A stretch of DNA of 64,000 nt from Poecilobothrus nobilitatus (lineage: Eukaryota; Arthropoda; Insecta; Diptera; Dolichopodidae), in assembly GCA_947095535.1 (NCBI GenBank), contig OX352772.1:226343535-226407534 (forward strand), read 5' to 3'. The notes under the pieces are model-generated. The model had not been told where the DNA came from. It worked only from the letters and a program-made list of their open reading frames with translations, and did not search any database. How positions within the stretch are numbered: position 1 is the first letter of the stretch; every line of letters begins with the position of its first letter. The translations under genes and the position numbers were made by a program. Shown here piece by piece: positions 33,561 to 45,423 of the stretch.

Positions 33561-33816
33561 TAAAATGAGATTGAAGTTGATGAAATACGCTCAACGACAA
33601 TTCACTCTGCCGAAGAAGACAATACCGAATATATTCCAATCACTGAATATCCTCTAAATTGCTATAAAACTCAAATTATTATAAAAATTGGTACCGTAGA
33701 AAAATTTTGGTTAAATAAAATACAAGGTAAAATTATTCATTATCCAAAACCCAGTTGAGAATTCATTTATAAAGATTTTTAAAGAACATATACCCCCAAA
33801 AGGAATTGTAGGAGTA

Positions 33817-34535
33817 ATGACAGACAACGTAAAAGTTTATAGTCTATTCCAAAATACTTATATAAAACATTTTTCTAAGAACAAATTACTAAAAATCAAT
33901 AAGTGTTCTTATTTACTCATTTTATTCAGATACGAACTTCACATTTTATTCAGATATGAACTTCAAGAAATAATACTAGACCAACATAACAAAACTAACC
34001 ATAGAGGTATTAATGACGTATATTACAATTTGAAAAAAGGATACTATTTTCCAAAACTTAAAGAAGAAATCCAAAAAATTATCAATAATTGCCATATCTG
34101 CAATACTGCCAAATATGAAAGACAACATGTAAAATTACCTTTGAAGATTACGTAAATGCTTAGAAATCATCTACATGAACATATGGTTTAAATCAAAAGG
34201 AAACCCATACCTAACAATTATAGATAAATGTTCCAAACATGGCCAAATCATACCCTTAAAACCTAGAAATTGGAATAACTTAAAAAACTGAAAACCAATA
34301 GAACGTCCTAAACGAAGTTATCTCACAAACCGAATATCCTACAATACGAAATACTTTGATACAAAAAAAAGGAAATTAATAGGTACCCGAAATCTCAAAA
34401 GAAAAAATAGTCAAACCTCCAATTATCTGAAATTAAATAGAATAACAAAACTACAACCATACCACAAAAAAGTTGAAATAAAAAAAATTAACGGTGATCA
34501 TTATAAAATTAATAACGAAACCCTTCCTTGATACT
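33817..34535 (+). pseudogene. pol: Integrase remnant, copy 2
   Basis: The zinc-binding domain is open at 33817-34155: HNKTNHRGINDVYYNLK and CHICNTAKYERQ give the HHCC residues. The core starts as FKSKGNPYLTIIDKCSKHG (34190) but is deleted before its second motif. A C-terminal piece reads NYLKLNRITKLQPY (about 34430). A nine-residue direct duplication (FRYELHIL/FRYELQEI) near 33925-33970 precedes the zinc motif. Confidence 0.78.
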
Positions 34536-35934
34536 ATTCTCAATTTAAAAGAAAGTCTAAATACCAAAACTATTTAATTATTCATCTTTTATAGAAATAT
34601 TCCTTATCATCCTACCACTAATGTTCCCACATTGCATCTTATCAAAGTCCTCAATTGAAGTAACTGAGATACAATCAGGAAATGGTTATATCTTGTTCCA
34701 AGAATCCGAACTAAAAATTATTAACGATTATAAAAAACTCCTGCATGTAAAAAACTCTTGCATAAATTTAACCCAGTATGAAGATAGTAATTATAAAATT
34801 CAAACAAACTTTAATAATTTGCATGAAAAATCTAACATACCAACAAGTTTATTTTACAATCTTAAATAATTATCTCAAAGCGGATTTTAACACTTTGATT
34901 CCTCATCATGTATGTAAAAGAGGTTTAATCGATTTAGCCGGCAATGGTCTCCGTTTTTTAACTGGAGTAATGGACAGTGAGGACAAAAAGGAAATTCAAA
35001 CGCATATAGAAACAATAGAAATAATTAATAGAAACATGTTAGAAAATTTAAAGGAACAAATAGTACTCAATAAACAAATGTCAGATCAAATAAAAAATAT
35101 TACAGATCATGTTAATGCAATGCAAAATCAAATGAGTACAACTATTAATAGTCTTGATAATCATATAACCAAAGTAGAAAACGAATTAGTTTTATTTACT
35201 ATTAAGACAGAAATAAATGAAAATACTAAAATTATATTAAAACATATTTCAGACATTAATGAAATTATTTTAGCAAGTAGTTAGAAGTTTTATCTAGGAA
35301 TATTTTGTCAAAGGAAGAGATTAAAAATAATAACATTACAGTTGAAACACTTCCTTACATAAAAACTTCTGTACTTATCAAAGAAAATCTTATAATTATT
35401 GTAATATCTTTACCAAGATTTGATAATGAAATATGTTATAAAATGTTAATTGAAAAAATTCTTAATAAAAACAACTCTTTAGAAATAAGTTTTAATACTG
35501 ATAAAATTATTACATGTAAGCAAAACACTTATGTAAATGTAAATAAAATAAATACCTAAATGTTTATTAAGAAAAAAGATTTAATTTTGTATAATGAAAC
35601 TTGTATTTCAGATTTATTAAATAATAATAAAATGAATTGTAAATATCATAAAAACTTAACGTTACAGGAGAAATTAAATTAGTATCACACAACATTATAA
35701 TAACGAAAAATTTAAATGAAACTTCTTTACTTAATGATTGCGGACAACAAAACATTATGAGAGTCAAAGGCAATAACATTATAAAATTCACGAATTGCAA
35801 AGTTTCTCTAGGAGCTTTTTAAACGAAAAATTCCGAAGAACAATACTTCCATCAAATTCTACCATATGTAGAACGTGGTATTAATATCAAAAATGTTACT
35901 AATCAATTTTAATTAGAAGACCTGTATTTTACAC

Positions 35935-38515
35935 ATTTATTTATTTATTTATTTATTTATACTGCTTAGCACAAACAGTTTACATAAAATTTATAATATA
36001 TATAATAACTAGTAAACAATAATAAATTGTTAAATACAATAAAAGTTATAATAAAAATTACATAATTGTTAAGTATAAATAAACTTAGAACTAAGATTAA
36101 AATTAAAAATCATATACATAGGTATATACTTTACAGTGCAACAAGAAACAAAAACAAAAAAAAAATCCTAATATTAATAGCGATTGTATAATTTTTGTTT
36201 TTGGGAATGTTTTGAAAGTGTAAAGCCAATGTTAAGTTTATGTTTGTTACCTATAATAAGCATCCTATTAATAAGTTCAAGTTTGCCATAATTAGTCCTA
36301 TGATTATAGGTTTTAAACAAATTTCAAGAGCGAAGGCGTTGAAGATTTCTAATATTAATTTTACTAGCAATTAAAGTAGATTTAACATAACCCTTGACAA
36401 TCTCTGTAATGAAAATAACATCAGAAACCTCACGTCTAAAACTTAAAGTACACAAATCAATTAACTTTAGCCTTTGTTCATATGGTAGCAAAATAAGAGG
36501 ATTTGACCATGGCAAGTGGCGTAAGGCAAGTCTAAGAAAGTTTTTCTGTACTGCCTCGATCCTATCAATGTGTACCATTTAAAATAGAGACCAAACCTGA
36601 CTAGCACATTCAAGGTTGGCTCTTACAAGACAAGTGTACAACGATTTAAGAACATAGAGATCTGAAAATAACTTAGAAGAACGTTTAACAAACCCTAATA
36701 ATGAATTAGTTTTATTTATAATATTATTATAATGAATTTTAAAGCTAAGTTGGGAATCAAAATACACACCTAAGTCTTTTATTGAGGCAACTTTAGGTAA
36801 ACTAATACCATCTAAGTTATAGTTGAAATAAATAGGACTAGAACGAAGTGTATAAGATAACAATGTTCATTTATTTACAATAAGTAGTAGACAATTATTA
36901 ACGCACCAATTGTTAAAGTTTTGAAGGTCATTCTGCATAAGGACGGCGTCCTTATTAGATGTAATCTTTTTAAAGATTTTTATATCATCAGCGTAAACTT
37001 GAAGCTCACAATTAGAAATGATAGAAGTAACATCATTTACAGATAAAATAAAAAGTAAGGGACCAAGGTGGCTACCTTGTGGAACACCGGAATTTGTCAC
37101 GAATGGTTCTGAAATCACATTTTTGAATATAACACTATAAGAGCGATCACACAAATAAGAATATATCCACTTTAGCAAAAACTCTGGAAAGCCATATTTT
37201 TTTAGTTTTAGTAATATAATACTATGTGGCAATAGATCAAATGCTTTACTAAAATCAGTATAAACAATATCTGTTTGAAAACCTTCTTCCATGTTATTGA
37301 GGAGGAGGGACGTTGTTTCAACTAGGTTTGTCACAGTAGATTTTTGTTTTACAAAACCATGTTGGTTATCAATTAAAAGATTAGAACAATGATTATAAAT
37401 TGAATCCGTTATAATTAGTTCAAATAATTTTGGAATAGAAGATAATTTGGCTATGGGACGATAGTTAGTAATTTCATTTTTAGCACTCTTTTTGTGAATT
37501 GGTCTGATATAAGACATTTTCCAAAAAGGAGGAAAAAGTCCGGAATTTAATGAGTTTTTGAAGAGTAATGTTAAAGGCGTAGTGAGAATGTTAGAACACT
37601 TGCTCAGAATTATTTCCGGTATACCATCAGGGCCGGCAAAAGTATTATCACCGAATTTATTTAGATATTTGAAAACTATTTATTCATTTATATTTATGTC
37701 ATTAAGAGAAGTTTTTTGACAACTGTCCATAAAGGAGAAATCATTTTCATTTGGCGAAAACGAAGAATCACTATATGAAGTGCTTAAAAACTCACGAAAA
37801 TACTTCGAAATAACTAAAGGATCATTACTTGAAAGAGAATTGAAATTCATAAATGTAGAGTAATCATCACAATTACTTTTAGAATTTATGAATTTCCAAA
37901 ATTTTTTCGGATCAGATTTTAGTTTACTTGCCATTTGATTAATATAATTATTGTAAAGAATATCGGATGACGTTTTAAAATTATCAAAAAATATGACAAA
38001 ATTGTTATAGGTAGTCATTAATATCTTTTGATTTGAGATATTTACGCCAGACTTTATTTTTCTTAATTCTGAGAGATCTAAGCTCCTTTATGAACCATGG
38101 TGGGCCAGATTGGGAAGATCTTTTTTTTGAAATAGGAACGAATTGAGTAAAACCTTCGAACATAATTTCATAAAACCTAATTATCATTTGATTTAGGTCT
38201 ATATTATTAAATAAAAATGTGAAGTCATAGGTATTTAAGAAATTTATTAGTCCGGGAAAGTTGGTTTTATTGAAATTAAAATGATAAGAATATGCTGCTT
38301 CAAGATTTAGGGAATTAGTTAAACAATAGGTAAAACTTATTGAAGATTGATAAGGGTCTAACGCAACAAGCGATAACACCGAGTCACAGAAAGTGATATT
38401 TACCAATCAAAGGTATATATTAAATCCAATTGCTTATCTTTAAAATTACGATGGTGGGAAACCTGTTGGTAAATTGTTGGTATCTAATCCATCAATAAAT
38501 TGCGAATCAGTTTCA
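35935..38515 (-). mobile_element. CR1-like LINE copy N2 nested in env of copy 2
   Basis: Minus-strand LINE whose 3' end is a TAAA microsatellite (plus strand ATTT repeats 35935-35960). It carries the end of the endonuclease, RT and C-terminal domain, with the 5' part truncated. Env reading stops at 35935 and resumes near 38510. The ORF2 sequence is similar to N1 and N3. Confidence 0.85.
36324..38515 (-). pseudogene. LINE ORF2 (endonuclease end, RT, C-terminus), N2
   Basis: The endonuclease end is seen at about 38440 (KQLDLIYTFDW). 38005-38406 is the linker (PPWFIKELRSLRIKKNKVW); 37680-38018 continues with KLKSDPKKFWKFINSK. RT is open for 216 codons at 36867-37517: NYRPIAKLSSIPKLFE, HGFVKQKSTVTNLVE, VYTDFSKAFDLLPH, TNSGVPQGSHLGPLLFI and LQVYADDIKIFKKI, so all catalytic aspartates remain. 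36579-36863 and 36324-36578 give the C-terminal domain (DLGVYFDSQLSF, LRLALRHLPWSNP). It has the best preserved RT of the three CR1-like copies. Confidence 0.85.
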
Positions 38516-38868
38516 CTCACCGAAAAATCCGGAATCAAAAAATCAGTAATACTAAACATTTAAAAGAATTTAAACTCGAACATAATTGGAAATGGTACAC
38601 TAATATAACGACAGATATAATTATCATAATATGGATACTTATTTTTTTGTATCTATCTATACAAACAATTCAAATTGGGATTACCTAAAGTAAATTTACA
38701 ATTTAAAGTAATTCGCCAGGAATCAAATCCTGTCAATGTTATGTCAGCACCAAAGAACACCCAAGGAAATTTTCCAAAAACAGAAATATTACCATTCGAG
38801 TAATATTTCATGTCTTACATAATTCACAATTTTCGTTTAAATTTTGTATTTCTATTATTTCAAAGGAA

Positions 38869-39027
38869 CAAAAAAATTATTATTTTTTTGTTCCTCTTAA
38901 AGCGCGTGCTATATCATAAACAAGTATCAAATTCACTTATTTTCATTCATAACAACTTAAGTAACTTCATTGTGCAATATCCGTAGGTAGGTACTTTAAA
39001 AATAACAAACTAATAAAAAATTAGCTG
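38869..39027 (+). repeat. 3' LTR of copy 2 (shared part)
   Basis: Direct match of 30640-30819, following env after about 65 bp. The start lies in a palindrome with 12-base arms (GGAACAAAAAAA and its complement, 38865-38894). The LTR may extend beyond 39027, where the left repeat is deleted. Confidence 0.75.
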
Positions 39028-39416
39028 CATCTTATTTTTAAACAATTTATTTTAAAACATTTATAATGCAATAACCATATCATGTTTCTATAATGTTTTG
39101 TTGTCATACACATATGCTAAACAGATGTGTTTTTATAATTTAAAAAAAAAAGGTTAGAGTAAGCAATATTTAGAAAGTAAAAAAAACTGTAAGTTTATAA
39201 AAAACAGAAAGTTTAAGTAATATTCAGTTCATTTGTAGCATCTAAGAAACAAAGGTTAATAAAAAAAACAGAAATAAAATTTTTTAATAATTAATTATTT
39301 TCTTTATTTTTTATTTGGTTTTCGAACAAATTATTGATTATATATAAATCTATGCATATAGGGATATATATATATATATATATATTCATATATATACATA
39401 TGTATATACATTTATA
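39028..39416. other. A+T-rich sequence and TA microsatellite
   Basis: No coding signal. A TA/TATG microsatellite lies at 39361-39412. Part of this may be unmatched 3' LTR of copy 2. Confidence 0.5.
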
Positions 39417-39690
39417 AACCTTTTTAATGATACCCCACATAATGAGAGCTGCATCCTTCAACAGGAGGGTCTTGAACTATGGTCCACAAACAAAAGTTGT
39501 AGAGCTCGCCGAGATCTTTTAAATCATACTACACATGATAATATACCGGTGACTTTTATATTAAGATCTTATAAACAGGTTCAGGAACCAAGCAGGGCAT
39601 CCTACAAAAATGGTCCACAAGCAAAAGTTATAGAGCTTGCCATCTTTTTAATGATACCCCACAAAATAATCAAATGCCTTCTATCAAATG
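39417..39690 (-). repeat. Diverged tandem array, reverse of the 4120-4545 family
   Basis: TTTAATGATACCCCACA(T/A)AAT occurs at about 39424 and 39650, and GGTCCACAA(A/G)CAAAAGTT at 39480 and 39604. These are the reverse complements of the GGTATCATT and AACTTTTGTTTGTGG blocks at 4120-4545. It is a second location of the same repeat family. Confidence 0.6.
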
Positions 39691-41214
39691 CCTTTTGAAG
39701 CTAGTCTCTAGAAGTGCTTCACTTTTTTGAAGTGAATGAGTTATATAGATAATAATAATAATAATTTATATAGATAATAATAATAATATCTCAATATAAC
39801 AAAAAAACAATCTCCTGCTGCTATTCACGTGACCTTTTTTTAAATTTAAGAGCACACACAGTCACAATATTTCTTACTTAATACTATTAACACACAATAT
39901 TTGTTGCTTTATACTACTAATACTAACAAGTAAAGGGAGAAAAAATATGGAAAGAAATGGTTTGATTTTTAAACGATACTCTTTATTTTAATTCTACAAT
40001 ATATGTACCAACCAATACCAACTACAATTATAATTTTTATGTAGGTACAATATGTAGTAATATAATGTACATTTATATATGATATTATATAATACTTGAA
40101 TTATTAGCAACACAAATAATAACACAATATTAATTACTAAACAGTAAATACTAACAGAGCAACGCGAAAAGCAAATGAAAGAGCAAATGAAAAAAAGAGC
40201 AAAGAGAAAAAAATGTTTATTATCTTGTTTTGTTTAAAAAAAGAAATAAACAACAATCATAAATTTCATATTTCATAATATTGTATTGAGAATTTGTGTG
40301 GTTGATATTGAAATTAATTTTATGAGGAAAAAGAATTCCTGCAATAAAACGACAATGCATTGTATTGTAATCTTTTAGAAGATTCTTATTAATAGAAATA
40401 TTTTTTGAATGAAAAAAGCATCGTAAATATATATTGATAGACTGTTACTACTACATGTCTAAATATAATAAATTCAAATCATTATTTTGTTTTGTTAAAA
40501 AAAAAGTAAAATAATCATAATATAATATAACCATTAACCATACTCTTTATATTCTAATTATATTTATATTTATTTGATTATATCTTTTAGAATGTTAAAA
40601 TCAAAGTAGCTGTTTACAATGTCAATAAGTAGTTACAATAACCACGTGACTACAAAATGTTCTTGCTAGTCCATAGGTATGTATATACCTTTACAAAAAT
40701 TTACTCAAATTGTAAAATGGAACAGTAAAATAAATCTTCATGTACGAAAAAGATAAATAATTAAAAAAAAACTACATACATATTTGAAATCGAAACATAC
40801 TAAAATTTAAGTTTAAGTAAATTGAATATTAATTTGTATACCCGTATATATGTTATATACAATTTCATTTCAGTTTTCTGTATACCTAACATATTATGAA
40901 TACTCGCACACAATCGCATTAATTTTGGTACCGAAAATTACATCATAAAAATATATAGGTATATAGAACCGAACAAGAGCGTTATCATTAACAAAAAATA
41001 TAAACAATTTAGTAAGTTTCTAGTAGATCAACTGATCTGTTTATTGGTTACAAGTGAACTGACTTTCTTTATTTTACAATTTATTAAAAATGAAATTTGA
41101 AATACAAAATTTATTAATTCTTACATTCTAAAATTAGTACAAATTACAACATACTACAAAATAAAAGATAAATATGCTTATTTTTAGATTTTCCAAGTAA
41201 TCCTTAAAATTAAT
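39691..41214. other. A+T-rich stretch, no feature recognised
   Basis: Simple repeats such as TAATAATAATAA near 39750-39790 and long A or T runs. I see no coding region, terminal repeat or RNA gene. Confidence 0.5.
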
Positions 41215-41455
41215 AAAAAAACGAGAAAGAATACAGTTGCCTTTGTCAACTCTTAGATACCCGTACGAACCGTTAGTATGTTCACAGCCTGTCATGCTTA
41301 CAATATTATTTTTTTAATATTTTAGTATTTTAAAATAATTTGGGTGAATTTTATAATTTCTAGAACTATGGGTTGTACATATATTCAAACTATATGTTTA
41401 TATGTACATTCTTCAAAAGCAGATTCTAACCTTCCACATAACGATTATTGTCGTT
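41215..41455 (-). mobile_element. DINE-1-like 3' end fragment
   Basis: Reverse complement of 43595-43828, including the GGGTAT-AAGAGTTG...CAACT hairpin end and TTCTTTCTCGTTTTT-type tail. It is a 5'-truncated second copy of the element at 42263-43828, pointing the other way. Confidence 0.75.
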
Positions 41456-41611
41456 CAAGTGGGTCAATTATGTTCAACGTCTTTAAATACTAAAAGAAAT
41501 TACGGAAAAGAATTTAGAACATGTGTGAGAATTACGTAAAAAGAAATTATTAATACCTAAGAATAAAATAATTTAACATTAGAATGCTGATAAGGTAATT
41601 ATTTGAGTTGA

Positions 41612-44600
41612 TAATTAATGTAATGCGCAATCTATTGGTAATGGGTAATCATGTAGAGTAGGGTTTGTATTTAGAGTAGAAGGTGATATAACTTCTCCCT
41701 TCTTAAGATTCGACTCCTGGCGAATAATTTTTAGCTCAACGTTTATCTTAGAAATTCTTGTTTGTTTAAACTGTCTACATAAGAAAATTGCAATAGATAG
41801 CACAATAAAAATAAGAATACCTATTGTGGAATTTGAAATAAGATCTGTATATCATTTGCAGGTATTATAAAATTTTATTTCTTGAATATGTTTAGTATTA
41901 TTAATATGGCTGAAGTACAAATCTTCTAGATGAATCTCATTAATAATTTTTTCAGCACTAATATTATGTTGCACATAAGAATAAGGCAGTATTTTGTTAT
42001 AATATTCCTTCTCAAAATTTTCATATCGAAAAGAACTAATTGAAATTTTGCAATTATTAAATTTGATAATATTATTACCTCTAATAGGAATCACTTCAGG
42101 ATCTGGCTCACAGTTGTTAAATAACAAAGTTTTGTTTAGATTTTTTGTAATTACAATCGTATCTGATATTCTCTTTATTTCAGTTGCAATATTTTTATGA
42201 TATTTACATTGCATTTGGTCCGTATTTAATAAATTTGAATTATCTTGGAATGATATTAAATCTTTATACCCGTACGATAGGATCGGGTATAATAAAATTA
42301 CTCCTCCGTTTGTAACACTTCGAAATAAGCGAGCTAGATATACCTTCAAAGGTATGGATCGGATCAGAAAAAAATTCTAAGACTTTTGAGCCATGTCCGT
42401 CCGTCCGTCCGTCAGCACGCTAACTCAAAAACTAAGAAAGCTAGAATCTTGAAATTTACACAAAATATTTTGGGAATAATTTGTAGGTTCCCTATTTTTT
42501 TTGGTTGAGTTTGGACCAAGCCTTAGGGTAGCTCTCGAACACTTAACTTTTAGATCCCCACATTTTTTTTTCAATAGAGCTATGAAATTTTAACTACTGA
42601 TAGATCTCACAAAAATATTAATTTTATTTTTAATAACTTTTTTTTGTAGTCCCACCCGTTACGGAGCTACAGCTCCCCAAAAGTTCAAAAAAGCTCTATA
42701 TTTAAATTGTTATAGCACAAGTTGTATAAGGTATATCTTCATTTTGAAAACGCCAAACGATTACTACTTTTATTAGCTTTAAAAGTATATGTACAATAAA
42801 TATATATTTGTGGCATACGGTGTCTTAATTTACCGTTATGTTAAAGTCAAATTTTACAAAATCCTTCAACCCTTCTATCTTCTAAACGGTTTAAGTTGGA
42901 AACTTGAAATTTTGAAAGACGTTAGATCTTTGAAAATAAGTATGAGTCATTTCAGAAATTTTTTTTGTATCACTCCCCGTTTAGGAGCTGTAAGGGGTGA
43001 AAAACTGAAAATGTCCTATTTTTAAACACCTGTAACTTGAACACCTGTTAAAATTTTTTTGAAGTAATACACAAAAATTAAAGCTTCAACATTATACTCT
43101 TATTTCTGTTAATAACTTTTTTTAATAGTATAGAGTTACTTTATAATTGACGAAAGTGTTACTTGATTTTTTCAAATTTTCTAACAAATTTCTTCAACAA
43201 ATTTTTTGCATTTTGTTTTACTCGATAATTTGAAATTGTTGATATAATGCGTAGTACATAAAAATTTAAATAAATAAACAACATAACGGTTGCTTGAAGA
43301 ATTTTTATTTATATGATATTAATATATATACATACTTATATAATATCATGTTTATTTACATATCGTATATGTCACTAGGGAATGAATGATAAGAGTATAG
43401 ATGTATATTATATAGCGCCGTATGTATGTATTTTATTGTACTTATAAGAAATTATTCTGTCAATGGAATATTTAAATATAATATAGTATAATATTTAAAA
43501 TTATATTTACTATTTTGTACTAACTAAATTTAATATACATTTACCGCTTAGTATTAAATGGTACTATAGAATATTTGAAAAAGTTTTGGATTGATAATCG
43601 TTATTTGAAAGGTTAGAATCTGCTTTTGAAGAATGTACATATAAACATATAGTTTGAACATATGTACAACCCATAGTTCTAGAAATTATAAAATTCACCC
43701 AAATTATTTTAAAATACTAAAATATTAAAAAAATAATATTGTGAGCAGAGTGACAGGCTGTGAACATACTAACGGTTCGTACGGGTATGTAAGAGTTGAC
43801 AAAGGCAACTGTATTCTTCCTCGTTTTTCATTACATTTTTGTTTTCTACAATTTTAAAAACATTTTTCTTACATGTTATGATTAGACTAATATTAGTGTT
43901 AAGTTCTAACAAATTATCTTTATTCGGTATTTTTTCTACAATGTTTTAAAACAATTTTCATTGGTGAATATTGGTAAAGATAAAACAAAAACAATTACAT
44001 TTTTCTTAAATAATACGCAATTTTTTATGTATGGTAACATTTCTATTGTAATATCAAAATCTTTTATTTCTTCTCGCGTTATAATATTTTTAGATAAAAT
44101 TTCTAATCTACTAGAAAGGATAACTTCCTTTATATCAAATATTTGTATAGTTAATAAATTAAATAATGTTTTCATTTATTTCCATTTTAATTATAAAAAA
44201 TTTTAATTCTTCATCTATTTTATTGACACTATTTTTATTAATTTCATTATTTATCTGATTTTGAACTAATTAACATGATTTGTTATATTTTGAACCTGGT
44301 CTGAAATTTGTTTATTAATAGTTACTTGTACATTTAAATTGTCAATTATTTGTCCGTTATTTTTTTCTATGATGTTAAAATGTTCTTCAATTTCTTTTCT
44401 ATTGTTCCATTGTTCCAGCCAAAAATCGTAATTCATTTAGAGCCACATTTATTAGTCCACGTTTATTAATAATGTGGTGAGGAATTACGTTATTGAAATC
44501 CTCTTGTAATTGTTTTAAATTATGAAGTAGAGCACTAGGAATATCGGTTTTTTCATGCAAATTAATTATATTAGTTTCGATTTTGCTAATACTCTCCTCA

Positions 44601-44790
44601 TAGGTTAAGAATAAGGTTAATTACATGCATTATTTTTTTATAACCAAAAATTATTTTTATTTCAGAATCTTGCAAAAGAATATAACCATTTCCAGTTGGT
44701 ATTTGGTTTACTTCCATTGAAGATAATGCCGAGGCATAAGACGAAATTAATAAAGTAAGTGTTAGTAGTATTAGAATACCTAAAATAAAT
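41612..44790 (-). pseudogene. env: env remnant, copy 3, split by DINE-like element
   Basis: The N-terminus at about 44790 has a signal-peptide-like stretch (ILILLTLTLLISSYASA) followed by GNGYILLQDSEIKII, parallel to copy 2. Near 44470-44410 the reading KRGLINVALNELRFLAG gives the cleavage site and fusion-peptide-like region, soon followed by stops. 43936-44175 is a later segment (EMLPYIKNCVLFKKN). After the inserted element the C-terminal ectodomain is open at 41852-42262 (LEDLYFSHINNTKH) and the membrane anchor plus tail at 41615-41840 (LSIAIFLCRQF, IIRQESN). Multiple frame breaks make it inactive. Confidence 0.8.
42263..43828 (+). mobile_element. INE-1/DINE-1-like element (Helitron-associated)
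   Basis: Starts TTTATACCCGTACGATAGG with an internal GGGTATAATAA, then a CATGTCCGTCCGTCCGTCC tract followed by AACTCAAAAACTAAG. It ends with CGTACGGGTATG, a small hairpin (AGTTG/CAACT, 43794-43810) and TTCTTCCTCGTTTTT. This order (TATACCC start, CCGTCCG tract, GGGTAT, hairpin, CTTGTTT-like tail) is that of Drosophila INE-1/DINE-1. It has no coding capacity; ORFs such as 42789-43025 are chance. It interrupts env of copy 3. Confidence 0.8.
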
Positions 44791-44907
44791 GATTAATTAA
44801 TAAAATTTCAATAAAATAAAATTTATTAAGTTTGATATCTAAGTTTCTCTTTAAATTGGATAAAATACCGAGGTAAAATTTCCTTATTTATTTTGAAATG
44901 ATTTTCG

Positions 44908-45420
44908 CTAGATTCTGTAATATTCACTCTCTTGTGGTTGAAGTTTTGTTACTTTATTGAGTTTTAAGTAATTGATAGGTTTTTCTTGTATTCTTTTATG
45001 GTTTAGTCTATTAATAGAATGGCTTTTAATTTTTTGCAGTTTTTCATGAATAGTATGGTATTGATCTTGTGTAATTACTGCGTTTAGGAAATCTATAGGT
45101 CTTTTACCTGTTGAAGAATGTATAATTCCGTTATAAGCTTTCATGCTTTTAACTACCATGTCTTCGTCAAACGGTACGCCTTGTTCTTTTTCAGTAACAC
45201 TTAAAATTCTAAGATGTTCGTTCAAGGTGTTATCAAATCTTTCAATATCGGCATTACTACTTTTATTACCAGGTGTCGTAAAGTGAACATTTATACCTTC
45301 ATTTGTAAGTAATTTTTAAAGTTAAAAATCCTATCTATTAAATCCTTTTTCCTGGTCAGTTATAATTTTTTCTGGTTTTCCAAAAGAGGCAACGTATTGC
45401 ATGAAACAGGTTTTAAGATG
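44908..45420 (-). pseudogene. pol: Integrase remnant, copy 3
   Basis: Minus strand from 45420: FGKPEKIITDQEKGFN with the second catalytic aspartate, a stop-containing stretch, then HFTTPGNKSSNADIERFD with the catalytic glutamate. 44908-45225 is open for 105 codons (AYNGIIHSSTGKRPIDFL, NYLKLNKVTKLQPQE), the core end and C-terminal domain. The zinc-binding domain and first aspartate, expected near the RNase H end at 45424, are deleted. Confidence 0.8.
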
Positions 45421-45423
45421 AAT

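Larger units (their letters stand above)
34600..38803 (+). pseudogene. env: env remnant, copy 2, split by LINE N2
   Basis: The N-terminus has a hydrophobic leader at about 34600, then GNGYILFQESELKII (34621-34869). After a frameshift, 34778-35284 carries CKRGLIDLAGNGLRFLTG, the basic site and fusion-peptide-like element of errantivirus Env, then a long heptad-rich helix. 35305-35559 and weak frames continue to LEDLYFTH at 35930, where the LINE interrupts. Beyond it, 38500-38688 contributes TKHLKEFKLEHNWKW and a membrane segment (IIIIIWILIFLYLSI), and a tail to 38803 in another frame. Confidence 0.8.
30640..39027 (+). mobile_element. Errantivirus-like LTR retrotransposon copy 2
   Basis: Plus-strand element with direct terminal repeats (30640-30819 and 38869-39027). 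It holds gag, protease, RT, RNase H, integrase and env in that order, env being split by CR1-like LINE N2 (35935-38515). Primer site and gag N-terminus are missing: the left repeat runs almost directly into mid-gag. Its pol and env are much closer to copy 3 (41612-45940 and 62641-64000) than to copy 1. Many stops and frameshifts show a dead copy. Confidence 0.85.

Noticed and set aside
41820..42349. Candidate host receptor-like gene (signal-like start, ectodomain, membrane segment)
   Set aside because: Gene order, strand and similarity to env of copy 2 show an errantivirus env split by a DINE-like insertion.
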